Origin: Salvelinus alpinus
Lineage: Eukaryota > Chordata > Actinopteri > Salmoniformes > Salmonidae
Direction: 5' to 3'
Length of the DNA stretch: 64,000 bases
Assembly (NCBI RefSeq): GCF_045679555.1
Contig: NC_092092.1
Location: forward strand, 13,376,690-13,440,689
Shown here: piece by piece, positions 31,457 through 54,339 of the stretch
Numbering within the stretch: the stretch's first letter is position 1
Layout: each line of letters opens with the position of its first letter
The notes under the pieces: generated by a model
The model's database searches: none
What the model saw: only the letters and a program-made list of their open reading frames with translations
Told to the model about the DNA's origin: nothing
Made by a program: the position numbers and the translations under genes

Positions 31457-31986
31457 CCTATCCCTGGATGCGCTCTCCTTTGAGTTTTCTGGGTAACAGA
31501 CTACTGAAACATTATGACTTGAATTAATTGATGTACTTCACTGTATATTTCTGTTGAGTTACCTTTCATCCACCCATCTCTACAGGGGAAGAAGAAGAAA
31601 CTAAATGAAGAGGAAAAAAGAGGGAAATAGCAAGTCTAGACATGAGCCATCTTATAAATATCTTTATTTGTCAACCAAGAAGACAAAAATGTCTCTCTTC
31701 TGCCATCAGACAGTTCCTTAAGTGCTTTCAGCACAGGGACCTGTCCTTATCATAGAATACTTCTATCAGTCAACCAACGATGGCTGGTAGGAGTCCTGCC
31801 ATGTGAATGCCATCCTCACTGCCAGTGTTCTGACCACACAAAGGGAAGAAACACACACCAGCCATGAGAAGAAGCACAATGTCTACAACCACAGGGACTT
31901 TATACTGATTCAAAGGAGCAGTCTGTCATTTCTTTGTCACATGTGGCCACTGGAAGAAATGCACGAACAGTCAAGTCTCAGGCAAT

Positions 31987-32100
<114 letters not shown>

Positions 32101-32567
32101 CCATTGAAGTCAATGGACACACAGTCCTACCGGATCTATACTTTTTACCAGATGTTAAACTGCAGATTGCAGCTTTAATACAGATGTATAATAAGTGTAG
32201 CTGAGCTCCAACAAACCTGCCTCCTTAAACAAGGGATATGCAATATTTACAATCCACAAAACGTACGGCACTACATTTTACCTACATTTGCAAAGGTATT
32301 TTACTATGATTAGATAATATGATATATTGATGATGATTGATATTCATTAATGAGAAGATTTGATTTACAATATGGTGGTTATTTGGTTTTATGTGTAATG
32401 AATAGGCTGTTTTAACAGCATGCTTCTGGATGATAGAGAAACTCACTTTTGCCATATCATCATAACACACACAATATGTTCCTGCATGGTTTAAACCAGA
32501 GCCATTTACACAACAAGTGTCATCTGTACAGTATGTCATCTCCATATCACCATTACTTGTAACGGTT

Positions 32568-32935
32568 GTCGAAGTCGTTCTCCTCCTCAGACGAGGAGGA
32601 GCATGGATCGGACCAAGACGTAGAGTGGAAAGTGGTCATTATTTAATGAAAACGAAAACGATACAAAACAACAAACGTGACAAAACCGAAACAGTCCTGT
32701 GTGGCACAAACACTGACACAGGAACAAACACCCACAAAACACACGTGAAACCCAGGCTGCCTAAGTACGATTCTCAATCAGGGACAACGATTGACAGCTG
32801 CCTCTGATTGAGAATCATACCAGGCCGAACACAAAACCCCAACATAGAAAATCACACATAGACAGCCCACCCCAACTCACACCCTGACCAACTAAATAAA
32901 TACAAGAAAAAGGAAAACAGGTCAGGAACGTGACA
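32568..32935 (-). mobile_element. Solo LTR-like element with 5-bp target duplication
   Basis: The element begins TGTAACGG and ends GTGACA (TG...CA), flanked by TTACT at 32563-32567 and 32936-32940. Length 368 bp and non-coding. On the minus strand it begins TGTCACGTTCCTGACC and contains ATTAAATAA near its 3' end, a plausible polyadenylation signal, so the LTR is probably in minus orientation. An internal TGATTGAGAATCATAC-type palindrome is present. No internal retroviral genes remain nearby. Confidence 0.8.
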
Positions 32936-33165
32936 TTACTTAGTTCCAGGGAATGCATTTTAAAATGGCCTGCCATAGTTACAACTGTTACCTACTACTG
33001 CAATGTCACATCCTATGGAACTGTGTCATTACGGTTGTAAAAGCCTATCTGTCTGTGTAGAGCCCCATGTCAAAGTGAAGTGTTACTCCCACAAGCATGA
33101 ATTACTGCAGATGCCAACACAACAGGTTCATGGGAAATTTCACCATTTTACAGAGGACGATGCAT

Positions 33166-33268
33166 GTTTCCAATGACATCATCAATCAATTAGTAGACAT
33201 TTAGTAGACAATGCCAACTCATAATTGGTTAAAATAACACAATGCACACTGATGATGTCATTGGAAAC
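33166..33268. repeat. 18-bp perfect inverted repeat
   Basis: GTTTCCAATGACATCATC at 33166-33183 is perfectly complementary to GATGATGTCATTGGAAAC at 33251-33268, and the similarity extends imperfectly outward (AGAGGA...GAT). The 67-nt loop is AT-rich. It could be a small MITE or a dispersed foldback element. Confidence 0.85.
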
Positions 33269-33469
33269 ACTTATCTTCCTCTATCTTTTTTACTACATAA
33301 CACAGAAATGTGCCATATTTTATATACTGTATGTTGATGTTGGGGGATTCTGGAGATGATGAAGGTGAATCTTTTAGAAATTTCCCTTGAACTATTCTCT
33401 GTCATGTGACCTATCCAGGGACGCACAAGGGCATAGGAACACAGGGGGCTGAGGGTTTAGCTTCTGGGC

Positions 33470-35770
33470 TGAGAGGATGCAGATACAGGGGGCTGGAGCT
33501 GGGGGCTAGGGGGCTGGAGATGGGGGCTAGGGGGCTGGGGGCTAGGGAGCTGGAGATGGGGGCTAGTGGGCTGGAGCTGGGGGCTAGGGGGCTGGAGCTG
33601 GGGGCTAGTGGGGCTGGAGCTGGGGGCTAGTGGGCTGGGGGCTGGAGCTGGGGGCTAGGGGGCTGGAGCTGGGGGCTAGGGGGCTGGAGCTGGGGGCTAG
33701 TGGGCTGGGGGCTGGAGCTGGGGGCTAGGGGGCTGGGGGCTGGAGCTGGGGGCTAGGGAGCTGGGGGCTGGGGGCTAGGGGGCTGGAGCTGGGGGCTAGG
33801 GAGCTGGGGGCTAGGGGGCTGGGGGCTGGAGCTGGGGGCTAGGGGGCTGGGGGCTGGAGCTGGGGGCTAGGGGGCTGGAGCTGGGGGCTGGGGGCTAGGG
33901 GGCTGGAGCTGGGGGCTAGGGAGCTGGGGGCTAGGGGGCTGGGGGCTGGAGCTGGGGGCTAGGGAGCTGGGGGCTGGAGCTGGGGGCTAGGGAGCTGGGG
34001 GCTAGGGAGCTGGGGGCTAGGGGGCTGGGGGCTGGAGCTGGGGGCTAGGGGGCTGGGGGCTAGGGAGCTGGGGGCTAGGGGGCTGGAGCTGGGGGCTAGG
34101 GGGCTGGGGGCTAGGGAGCTGGGGGCTAGGGGGCTGGAGCTGGGGGCTAGGGGGCTGGGGGCTAGGGTGCTGGAGCTGGGGGCTAGGGGGCTAGGGAGCT
34201 GGGGGCTAGGGGGCTGGAGCTGGGGGCTAGGGGGCTGGGGGCTAGGGTGCTGGAGCTGGGGGCTAGTGGGCTGGGGGCTGGAGATGGGGGCTAGGGGGCT
34301 GGAGCTGGGGGCTAGTGGGCTGGGGGCTGGAGCTGGGGGCTAGGGGGCTGGGGGCTGGAGCTGGGGGCTAGGGGGCTGGGGCTGGAGCTGGGGGCTAGGG
34401 GGCTGGAGCTGGGGGCTGGGGGCTAGGGGGCTGGGGGCTGGAGCTGGGGGCTAGGGGGCTGGAGCTGGGGGCTGGGAGCTAGGGGGCTGGGGGCTAGGGG
34501 GCTGGAGCTGGGGGCTAGGGAGCTGGGGGCTAGGGGGCTGGGGGCTGGAGCTGGGGGCTAGGGGGCTGGGGGCTAGGGGGCTGGGGGCTAGGGGGCTGGA
34601 GGCTAGGGAGCTGGGGGCTAGGGGGCTGGAGCTGGGGGCTAGGGGGCTGGGGGCTAGGGAGCTGGGGGCTGGGGGCTGGAGCTGGGGGCTAGGGGGCTGG
34701 AGCTGGGGGCTAGGGGGCTGGGGGCTAGGGAGCTGGGGGCTAGGGGGCTGGAGCTGGGGGCTAGGGGGCTGGGGGCTAGAGATGGGGGCTAGGGAGCTGG
34801 GAGCTGGGGGCTGGAGCTGGGGGCTGGAGCTGGGGGCTAGGGGGCTGGGGGCTGGGGGCTGGAGCTGGGGGCTAGGGGGCTGGGGGCTGGAGCTGGGGGC
34901 TGGGGGCTAGGGAGCTAGGGGGCTAGGGGGCTGGGGGCTAGGGAGCTGGGGGCTGGAGCTGGGGGCTATAGGGCTGGGGGCTGGGGGCTGGAGCTGGGGG
35001 CTAGTGGGCTGGGGGCTGGGGGCTAGGGGGCTGGAGATGGGGGCTAGGGGGCTGGAGCTGGGGGCTGGAGCTGGGGGCTAGGGGGCTGGGGGCTAGGGAG
35101 CTGGGGGCTAGGGGGCTGGAGCTGGGGGCTAGGGGGCTGGGGGCTAGAGATGGGGGCTAGGGAGCTGGGAGCTGGAGCTGGGGGCTGGAGCTGGGGGCTG
35201 GAGCTGGGGGCTAGGGGGCTGGGGGCTGGGGGCTGGAGCTGGGGGCTAGGGGGCTGGGGGCTGGAGCTGGGGGCTGGGGGCTAGGGAGCTGGGGGCTAGG
35301 GGGCTAGGGGGCTGGGGGCTAGGGAGCTGGGGGCTGGAGCTGGGGGCTATAGGGCTGGGGGCTGGGGGCTGGAGCTGGGGGCTAGTGGGCTGGGGGCTGG
35401 GGGCTAGGGGGCTGGAGATGGGGGCTAGGGGGCTGGAGCTGGGGGCTAGGGGGCTGGAGATGGGGGCTAGGGGGCTGGAGCTGGGGGCTAGGGGGCTGGA
35501 GCTGGGGGCTAGGGGGCTGGAGATGGGGGCTAGGGGGCTGGGGGCTAGGGAGATGGGGGCTAGGGGGCTGGAGCTGGGGGCTGGGGGCTAGGGAGCTGGG
35601 GGCTAGGGGGCTGGGGGCTAGGGGGCTGGAGCTGGGGGCTAGGGAGCTGGGGGCTAGGGGGCTGGGGGCTAGGGGGCTGGAGCTGGGGGCTGGGGCTGGG
35701 GGCTGGGGGCTGGGGTCTAGGGGGCTGGAGCTGGGGGCTAGGGGGCTGGAGCTGGGGGCTAGGGGGCTGG
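33470..35770. repeat. G-rich minisatellite (GGGGGCTGGAGCTGGGGGCTAG), 2.3 kb
   Basis: Built from two submotifs, GGGGGCTAG(G/T)G and GCTGGAGCT, in irregular order with an 11-22-bp periodicity. Larger segments are duplicated (for example a block near 34900-35040 reappears near 35280-35420 with the same GGCTATAGGGCTGG variant). Nearly every 22 bp has several tracts of four to five G, on the plus strand. The Gly/Leu and Pro/Ser frames are artefacts. Confidence 0.97.
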
Positions 35771-36006
35771 GTTTGAACAGGAGCACATGGACTGGGTGTA
35801 TGGAGTGCACTGCTTACTGCTTTCCCTGTAGAATATTAGCCCATATTCCCTTAGTTCTGCTAGAATTATCTGCATGCACGAAGCAGAGAGCTTGGCGTAC
35901 AGTGATGTTTCCCCTAGACACTAATCAAAGGTCAGTTCTAACGTTTTATCCCCAAATAGTAAGGTTAGGATTGTGTATTAGGAAGCTGATGCTAGATCTG
36001 TGCCTA

Positions 36007-37595
36007 CAGTACCTTGCAAAAGTATTCATCCCCCTTGTCGTTTTTCCTATTTTGTTGCATTACAACCTGTAATTTAAATTGATTTTATTTGGATTTCATG
36101 TAATGGACAAACACAAAATAGTCCAAATTGATGAAATTAAAATAATATCTTGCTATAAAAAATAAAATAAGAAATGGATATATATATTCACCCCCTTTGC
36201 TTTGAAGCCCCTAAATAAGATCTGGTGCAACCAATTACCTTTAGAAGTCACACAATTAGTTAAATAAAGTCCACCTGTGGGCAATCTAAGTGTCACATGA
36301 TCTGTCACATGATCTCAGTATATATACACCAGTTCTGAAAGGCCCCAGAGTCTGCAACACCACTAAGCAAGCGGCACCATGAAGACCAATGAGCTCTCCA
36401 AACAGGTCAGGGACAAAGTTGTGGAGAAGTACAGAACAGGGTTGGGTTATAAAAAAATATCATAAACTTTGAACATCTCATTAAATCCATTATTTAAAAA
36501 ATTGAAAGGATATGGCACCACAACAAACCTGCCAAGAGAGGGCCACCCACCAAAACTCAAGGACCAGGCAAAGAGGGCATTAATCAGAGGCAACAAAGAG
36601 ACCAAAGATAACCCTCTAGGAGCTGCAAAGCTCCACAGCGGAGATTGGAGTATCTGTCCATAGGACCACTTGAAGCCGTACACTCCACAGAGCTGGGCTT
36701 TATGGAAGAGTGGCCAGAAAAAAAGCCATTGCTGAAAGAAAAAATAAGCAAGCATGTTTGGTGTTCGCCAAAAGGCATGTGGGAGACTTCCAAAACATAT
36801 GGAAGAAGGTAGTCTGGTCAGATAAGACTAAAATGTAGCTTTTTGGCAATCAAGGAAAACGCTACGTCTGGCGCAAATCCAACACCTCGCATCACCCCGA
36901 GAAAACCATCCCCACAGTGAAGCATGGTGGTGGCAGCATCATGCTTTGGGGATGTTTTTCCATCAGCAGGGACTGGGAAACTGGTCAAAATTAAAGGAAT
37001 GATGGATGGCGCTAAATACAGGGAAATTTTTGAGGGAAACCTGTTTCAGTCTTCTAGAGATTTGAGACTGGGACGGAGGTTCACATTCCAGCAGGACAAT
37101 GACCCTAAGCATACTGCTAAAGCAACACTCGAGTGGTTTAAGGGGAAACATTTAAATGTCTTGGAAGGGCCTAGTCAAAGCCCAGACCTCAATCCAATTG
37201 AGAATCTGTGGTATGACTTAAAGATTGCAGTACACCAGCAGAACCCATCCAACTTGAAGGAGCTGGAGCAGTTTTGCCTTGAAGAATGGGCAAAAATCCC
37301 AGTGGCTAGATGTGCCAAGCTTACAGAGACATACCCCAAGAGACTTGCAGCTGTAATTGCTGCCAAAGGTGGCTCTACAAAGTATTGACTTTGGGGGGGT
37401 GAATAGTTATGCACGCTCAAGTTCTGTTTTTTTGTCTTATTTCTTGTTTGTTTCACAATATTTTGCATCTTCAAAGTGGTAGGCATGTTGTGTAAATCAA
37501 ATTATATAAACACCCCAAAAATAAATTCATTCCAGGTTGTAAGGCAACAAAATAGGAAAAATGCCAAGGAGGGTGAATACTATCACAAGCCACTG
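36007..37595 (+). mobile_element. Tc1-like transposon, about 1.6 kb
   Basis: Flanked by TA at 36005-36006 and 37596-37597. The left end CAGTACCTTGCAAAAGTATT CATCCCCC and the right end (reverse complement CAGTGGCTTGTGATAGTATT CACCCTCC) are imperfect inverted repeats. The internal transposase is on the plus strand and broken. Confidence 0.9.
36379..37388 (+). pseudogene. Tc1-like transposase pseudogene
   Basis: Starts ATG-AAG-ACC (MKTNELSKQVRDKVVEKYRT) with the N-terminal DNA-binding region, and is interrupted near 36460 and by stops at 36661 and after 36735. The C-terminal 150 residues (36924-37388) are open: [20 protein letters not shown] (second catalytic Asp block), [18 protein letters not shown] (third, Glu) and the family ending GGSTKY*. 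The C-terminal half is well preserved; the N-terminal half has several lesions. Confidence 0.9.
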
Positions 37596-37597
37596 TA

Positions 37598-39014
37598 TTT
37601 AAGGACAACTCCTACCTTGTGCTAGGGACTCAGCTTGATGCAGAGAGGAGCAGGACGCAGACCTGGGCTTATGAAAAGCCAGGCTGAATTGGATGTGTAG
37701 TCTGGTGGAGGAGTTATAGTCTATACAAATCTGATAAGCATGAGAGAAAAAGACCTGTCTAATATAAGCTGACAGCTGCAGAGTACAGTCAGGATATCAG
37801 GACAATGTAACATTTTCAAGGACAGACAGACACCCCTGTAAAGTCAAACAGGCTCAGATGAGAGGAATGGATGTTGTTTGATAGGAATGTATGCCAATGT
37901 ACACAGGGGTTTGGAGTTAGAGATGTATAGAGAGAGGAAGAGGTTTTACAGTGCCCTTACTTTAATATATAGGTCGTCCGACAATGGGCTCTGTCCTATT
38001 AATCTGTAGCGATAATAATTCCCTAAAACCTGCCTGGGACCATCACTATTCACTACTGGTTAGCTGCTATTCCACTGAGCTTAGAATGAGCTGCTCTGTA
38101 TTGTGCAATACTGACAGATGACTGATTTACAGACAGCATATACAGAGGGAGAGTGGGAGGGAAGTAGAAAGGGAGTGAAAGAGGGAGGAAAAGAGACAAA
38201 AATGAAGAGGGATCCTGCGTCACAGCGCTATACTGCAGGGAAGGTGGGAGGAGATGTGACGCACTCTGACTTCAAGCCACTGCTTTCCGTGACGCACACA
38301 AACACGGGGGTGATCTATGGGGAGACTCAGTGGCACGGATATAGTAGCATTGATTTACTTTGCCTGTAAGGACTCACTGAACCGCTTTGCCCCTCCCACA
38401 CACATCCTTATGACCTGACAAATAGCTGAGAAACCAAGCAACTCAGTCTCATGCTCTCAAAGAAGATATTTATTGGTGAGGGAGACAGAGATTCAGCAGA
38501 TAGAGATGTATATATATATATCGGAGAGGAAGAGGCGAAGCGAGAGGGATAACTGGGTCAAAAATCTGTCTTCTCCAGCAGGTGGTGCTATTTTGTTTTT
38601 CACTCACCAAGCAAAGAGTTTTTGTATGGAGGTCAATGAGTGTGTTGAATTTGGTTAACAAAAAAATGTATGGCTTATTTTCTACCTGAGGTTTACTTGA
38701 TCTAATCGAAGTTCCGTAATGCTTAGGTTGTTACGAGAGTACTGATATAAGTAGGATACGTGAAATCCCGTCAACTTTGAGAAAAAACACTTTATATCAG
38801 AGTCGTCTCGAGATGGCTATGCATATTCATGACATGAGGCTAGCAGCATAGCATCTCTCGCCATTGAATACAGGCGGTTGACGTCAACAACCCTCATCAA
38901 ATATTCTAAAAAGTATTAAAGTAACGAGATGTATCCACCAATCCAAAGAGAGGAATAGACGGACTGCCGTCGTTCCACTTTGTGGACAAATCCCATTGTT
39001 AGGGTGGAGACATA
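37598..39014. other. Intergenic, no gene seen
   Basis: Mixed-composition sequence between two Tc1 relics. Short frames only, with no repeats recognised beyond a brief TA run near 38509. Confidence 0.45.
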
Positions 39015-39311
39015 CAGTCAAAGGTTTGGACACACCTACTCATTCAAAGGTTATTCTTGATTTTTAACATTTTCTACATTGTAGAATAATATTGAAGACC
39101 ACAAAACTATGAAATAACACATCTTTATTTTATTTATTTAACTAGGCATGTCAGTTAAGAACAAATTCTTATTTACAATGACGGCCTACCCCAGCCAAAC
39201 CCTAAGCCAGACGACGCTGGGCCAATTGTGCGCCGCCCTATGAGACTTCCAATCACGTCTGGTTGTGATGCAGCCATTGAATAGGTGTATCCGAACTTTT
39301 GACTGTTACTG
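39015..39311. mobile_element. Internally deleted Tc1-like element containing a SINE fragment
   Basis: The ends CAGTCAAAGGTTTGGACACA CC and (reverse complement of the right end) CAGTAACAGTCAAAAGTTCG GATACACC match the family of the longer element at 43842-45088, flanked by TA. The transposase is gone. Positions about 39122-39275 are a minus-oriented SINE 3' part (on the minus strand GTAAATAAGAATTTGTTCTT AACTGACATGCCTAGTTAAA). Confidence 0.8.
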
Positions 39312-40034
39312 TAGTTCTCATCATTATATCCAAATCTCTGTTATATAGATTAAGAGACAGAATGTGGGAATTTAGGGATGGTTCAACGGTTTACAAGATC
39401 TTCAGAATATCAGGGTTCAGGATATCAGACCTCCCAATGAATGTTTTAAAAACTCCTCAATAAAAAGATTATTCTGGACTCCTGTATTGACAGTGTTCTT
39501 TGTTTCCTGCACTCCCCAATGTCAAGAGAAACATTCAAAACAGAGAACTTGCACAAACAAAATATCATTATTTCTATCCTGGCTCTCAGATGAACTTTCC
39601 TACAACATTAGAATTACAACATAGTGTGAGAAACAGGAGGGCAGTGACCTATACTGACTGGGTCAAAACACTACACACACGGATAACCACATAAAAACCC
39701 TGTTTTGATTCCAGGTTGTTTCTATGTTGTTACAGCATTTTTAATCAGCATTCCATGACTATGACACATGGTGGTGTGTAGACATTTATTCAAGGCTTCG
39801 AGTCAAAGCCCCTTCAGATACATAGCTATTCACTTACAGACACTAGCTGTGAGCGCATTTCATTTGTGCAATTTTGAACATTACATGTACATCACTGAGA
39901 TGGTAGCTACTGATAATAGTGCAATAATAATGCTACACACAGAGACAGCATCAGAACAGACTGATTGGACATCCACATTGAGCAGACCCTTAATTAGAAT
40001 GTCGAAAACAAAAAGAGATTATTGCTCTCTGATT

Positions 40035-40660
40035 GAGAACGCTTTGAGAACAGTCCTATTTGTCCCTATTGAACACACCCCAGCACTTTGAGAACAGTCC
40101 TATTTGTCCCTATTGAACGCCAGCACTTTGAGAACAGTCCTATTTGTCCCTATTGAACGCCAGGACTTTGAGAACAGTCCTATTTGTCCCTATTGAACGC
40201 ACCCCAGCACTTTGAGAACAGTCCTATTTGTCCCTATTGAACGCACCCCAGGACTTTGAGAACAGTCCTATTTGTCCCTATTGAACGCACCCCAGCACTT
40301 TGAGAACAGTCCTATTTGTCCCTATTGAACGCCAGGACTTTGAAAACAGTCCTATTTGTCCCTATTGAACGCACCCCAGCACTTTGAGAACAGTCCTATT
40401 TGTCCCTATTGAACGCCAGGACTTTGAAAACAGTCCTATTTGTCCCTATTGAACGCACCCCAGCACTTTGAGAACAGTCCTATTTGTCCCTATTGAACGC
40501 ACCCCAGCACTTTGAGAACAGTCCTATTTGTCCCTATTGAACGCACCCCAGCACTTTGAGAACAGTCCTATTTGTCCCTATTAAACGCACCCCAGCACTT
40601 TGAGAACAGTCCTATTTGTCCCTATTGAACGCACCCCAGGACTTTGAGAACAGCTTCCCC
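40035..40660. repeat. 40/44-bp minisatellite, about 14 copies
   Basis: The unit is ACTTTGAGAACAGTCCTATT TGTCCCTATTGAACGCACCC CAGC. Two length classes differ by four bases (GAACGCACCCCAG against GAACGCCAG) and are interspersed. Located between cnnm1 and got1. Confidence 0.93.
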
Positions 40661-42400
40661 AACAGAGCGCTCCATACAGCTTAGGTCTGAGGTAATACAG
40701 GATTTTTACTTCAAGTCCCCTTGTGCTAAAATAAACATGATTGTAAATATAACGTCCTACATATATTTAGTGCGTGACTGATTTGGTCAATTGATTGTTT
40801 CACTCTAGTACTTTTTCCAAGTCAAATACTGTTTACTTGGGTCACAGTTAATATTTAGCGACATTCGCTCTCAAGTGGACCCAAACAACTCCTCCTATAA
40901 AACGTATTCAGGTGGTAAGTCAAACAGAATAGGGAATGTGCATTTTACAATAGGAATGGAATCATCCTAACCGGGACGTTCTTGAATTGTGGTGGTATTT
41001 GCGTCTCTTGCAACCATGAAAATGTATTGTCCTTTATACTGCAAAACTTTGTTTATGCATTGTTTTTAAAGTACTTAGGGTAAGCAAATTGGCTTGTCCC
41101 AGTAGTGATGTGTAGAGTTGTACAGACATATTTTGGGGATTTAGATGTATTATTGTTAATGCTAGAAAGTTTTAAAAAAGTGTATGTATCATATACATCA
41201 ATAAAAACAAAAAGGAGGCTATTAAAATAACTATTTATTTTAAAATAGCATGTCTGTCCCTCAGGTGTCTGTCTTTGGTGTTCCTGCCTTGACAATCACT
41301 CAATGCAAATATAAACAAGAACCTTGAACATTCCCTCCAGTGGTGAACTTATCGGGGAGGGGTCTATATTGAAGAGAATTGTTAATTAATCACACCCAGT
41401 ATGTCATAGATTTGAGGATTCCATTGATACTTTGGTATGTCGAAATCCAAAGTGTCCCTTGGTGTTATTCAATTTAAAATGTAGGGAAATGACATTGTGA
41501 GCAAAATTATTAATCATGTCAAAAATGATTTTCAAAAGAGCTAATGACTTTAGATTTGAGTATATGTTGCATCAATTTAAGAAAATCCTCAATAACCTAA
41601 AATTTCTCATTAGTGTTACCGTCATTGGTGTTACTACTCCTACCGATGGCACAATGTTATCATAATGTCATTCAGCGGTCATCTTAGTTGATTTAGAATG
41701 GGAAGATGTATTTTGGTATATTTAAATAAAAAAAATCTAGAATAACTAAGTAGAATTTTTTGCCAAAATGCCAGGCCCCAATGCCACCGCAATTCAAGAA
41801 CAACCCCAGCAATACTAATCACATTGTAATGTTAATAAAATGATTAAGCAATGGAAGATCATCATCACCAGCACTGCTGGAGCTAGTCTAATACACCCAG
41901 ATACACTTGGCCTGTGTCTCAATAGTTTAAACACTACAGCTTATTTTCCATATCTCCTTTCCTTGTGTCCTTCCCTCCATGATCACTGATCTGGCTGAAC
42001 ATGACAGCTGGAAGAAACATCAGTTACAATGAAGGAGATGAGGAAAGGAAGCCATTGCAAAGTGTCGACAGACACCCAGTCAGAGCCTTAGTGTGGAACC
42101 ACACAGCATCTACAATGTCCTGACACAGACTGCTTATTCATGACACCACTGAACACAAACACTCAAAAGAAAATGACACACATCTCTCCACTGCAAACAG
42201 TAGTGATGAAGACACACAGTGATGACAAACACACACAGAGCCACAGACCAATTATTTACACTTCTCTTTAACTGTTACGCTGCCTTGTGCATTAGTTTAA
42301 GGGTTAAAATAGAATATATCTGTAGACAGGCAGTGACATCAGCTCAGCGTACTGTGGTGCGCTGGGAGATAGGAAGGGGGTTTCTGTGTGTTTGGTCTAA
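40661..42400. other. Intergenic, no gene seen
   Basis: AT-rich sequence without recognisable coding or mobile elements. It lies downstream of got1 and could contain distal got1 3' UTR sequence on the minus strand; no signal decides this. Confidence 0.4.
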
Positions 42401-43046
42401 CACCGGGGTGGGCAAACTCTTTGGCTCGAGGGCCACATTGGGATTTTGAAATTCAATGGAGGGACGCATTTTTTGGGGGACCAATTGTTTATTAAAATCA
42501 ATTTGCGGGGGCCTCCCGAGTGATGTAGCAGTCTAATGCACTGCGTCGCAGTGCTTGAGGCGCCACTACAGACCCGGGTTCAATCCCAGGCTGTGTCACA
42601 GCTGGGAGTGACCGGGAGACCCATGCGACAGTGCACAATTGGCCCAGCATCGTCCGGGTTAGGAGAGGGTTTGGCAGGCCGAGATTTCCTTGTCCCATTA
42701 CGCACTAGCGACTCGTTTGGCAGGCCAGGCGCATGCGCGCTGACACTGTCGCCAGGTGTTCAGTGTTTCTTCCGACACATTAGTGCGGCTGGCTTCTGGG
42801 TTAAGCGGGCATTGTGTCAAGAAGCAGTGCAGCTTGGCTGGGTCGGGTCGTGTTTCGGAGGACGCACGTCTCTCGAACTTCGCCTCTCCCGAGTCCGTAC
42901 GGAAGTTTCAGCGATGGGACAAGACTATAACTACCAATTGGATGCCATGAAATTGGGGAGGGAAAAAAAGGTATTCAAAAAAAATCTATTTTTTGTAAAT
43001 GTCTCGCGGGCCGGATGTGGCCCGTGGGCCGTACTTTGCTCCCCTG
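42401..43046. mobile_element. hAT-type MITE with 8-bp target duplication and a nested SINE
   Basis: The left end CACCGGGGTGGGCAAACTCT TTGGCTCGAGGGCC and the right end GGCCGTACTTTGCTCCCCTG are the classic inverted ends of hAT elements (reverse complement CAGGGGAGCAAAGTAC). TGGTCTAA occurs immediately outside both ends (42393-42400 and 43047-43054), an exact 8-bp target duplication. A SINE (about 42508-42990) sits inside. The right end is only 71 bp from the got1 stop codon, so the element lies in the got1 3' UTR or immediately downstream. Confidence 0.9.
42508..42990 (+). repeat. Long tRNA-derived SINE nested in hAT MITE
   Basis: Head GGGGCCTCCCGAGTGATGTA GCAGTCTAATGCACTGC (A-box region) and GGGTTCAATCCCAGG (B box), then a body with CAATTGGCCCAGCATCGTCC, CACATTAGTGCGGCTGGCTT and GTCAAGAAGCAGTGCAGCTT, ending in an A-rich tail (AAAAAAAGGTATTC). 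The same head and body occur at 47593-47945. Confidence 0.85.
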
Positions 43047-43117
43047 TGGTCTAATACATTATACACACACACTGCTGGTGGTGGACGAGTGGGCAGTGCT
43101 AAGGGTATTGTAATCTT

Positions 43118-54200
<11,083 letters not shown>

Positions 54201-54208
54201 TGCATTAA

Positions 54209-54338
<130 letters not shown>

Positions 54339-54339
54339 C

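Noticed and set aside
31586-31630. Possible extra cnnm1 terminal exon (TCTCTACAG followed by a Lys-rich frame ending in TAG)
   Set aside because: It has a good acceptor but the coding piece is 14 codons of low complexity, and the frame already ends at 27826; at most 3' UTR.
33406-35810. Gly/Leu-rich and Pro/Ser-rich frames
   Set aside because: Translations of the G-rich minisatellite and its complement.
42536-43054. 172-codon open frame near the got1 3' end
   Set aside because: It lies entirely inside the SINE and hAT MITE; the family is non-coding.
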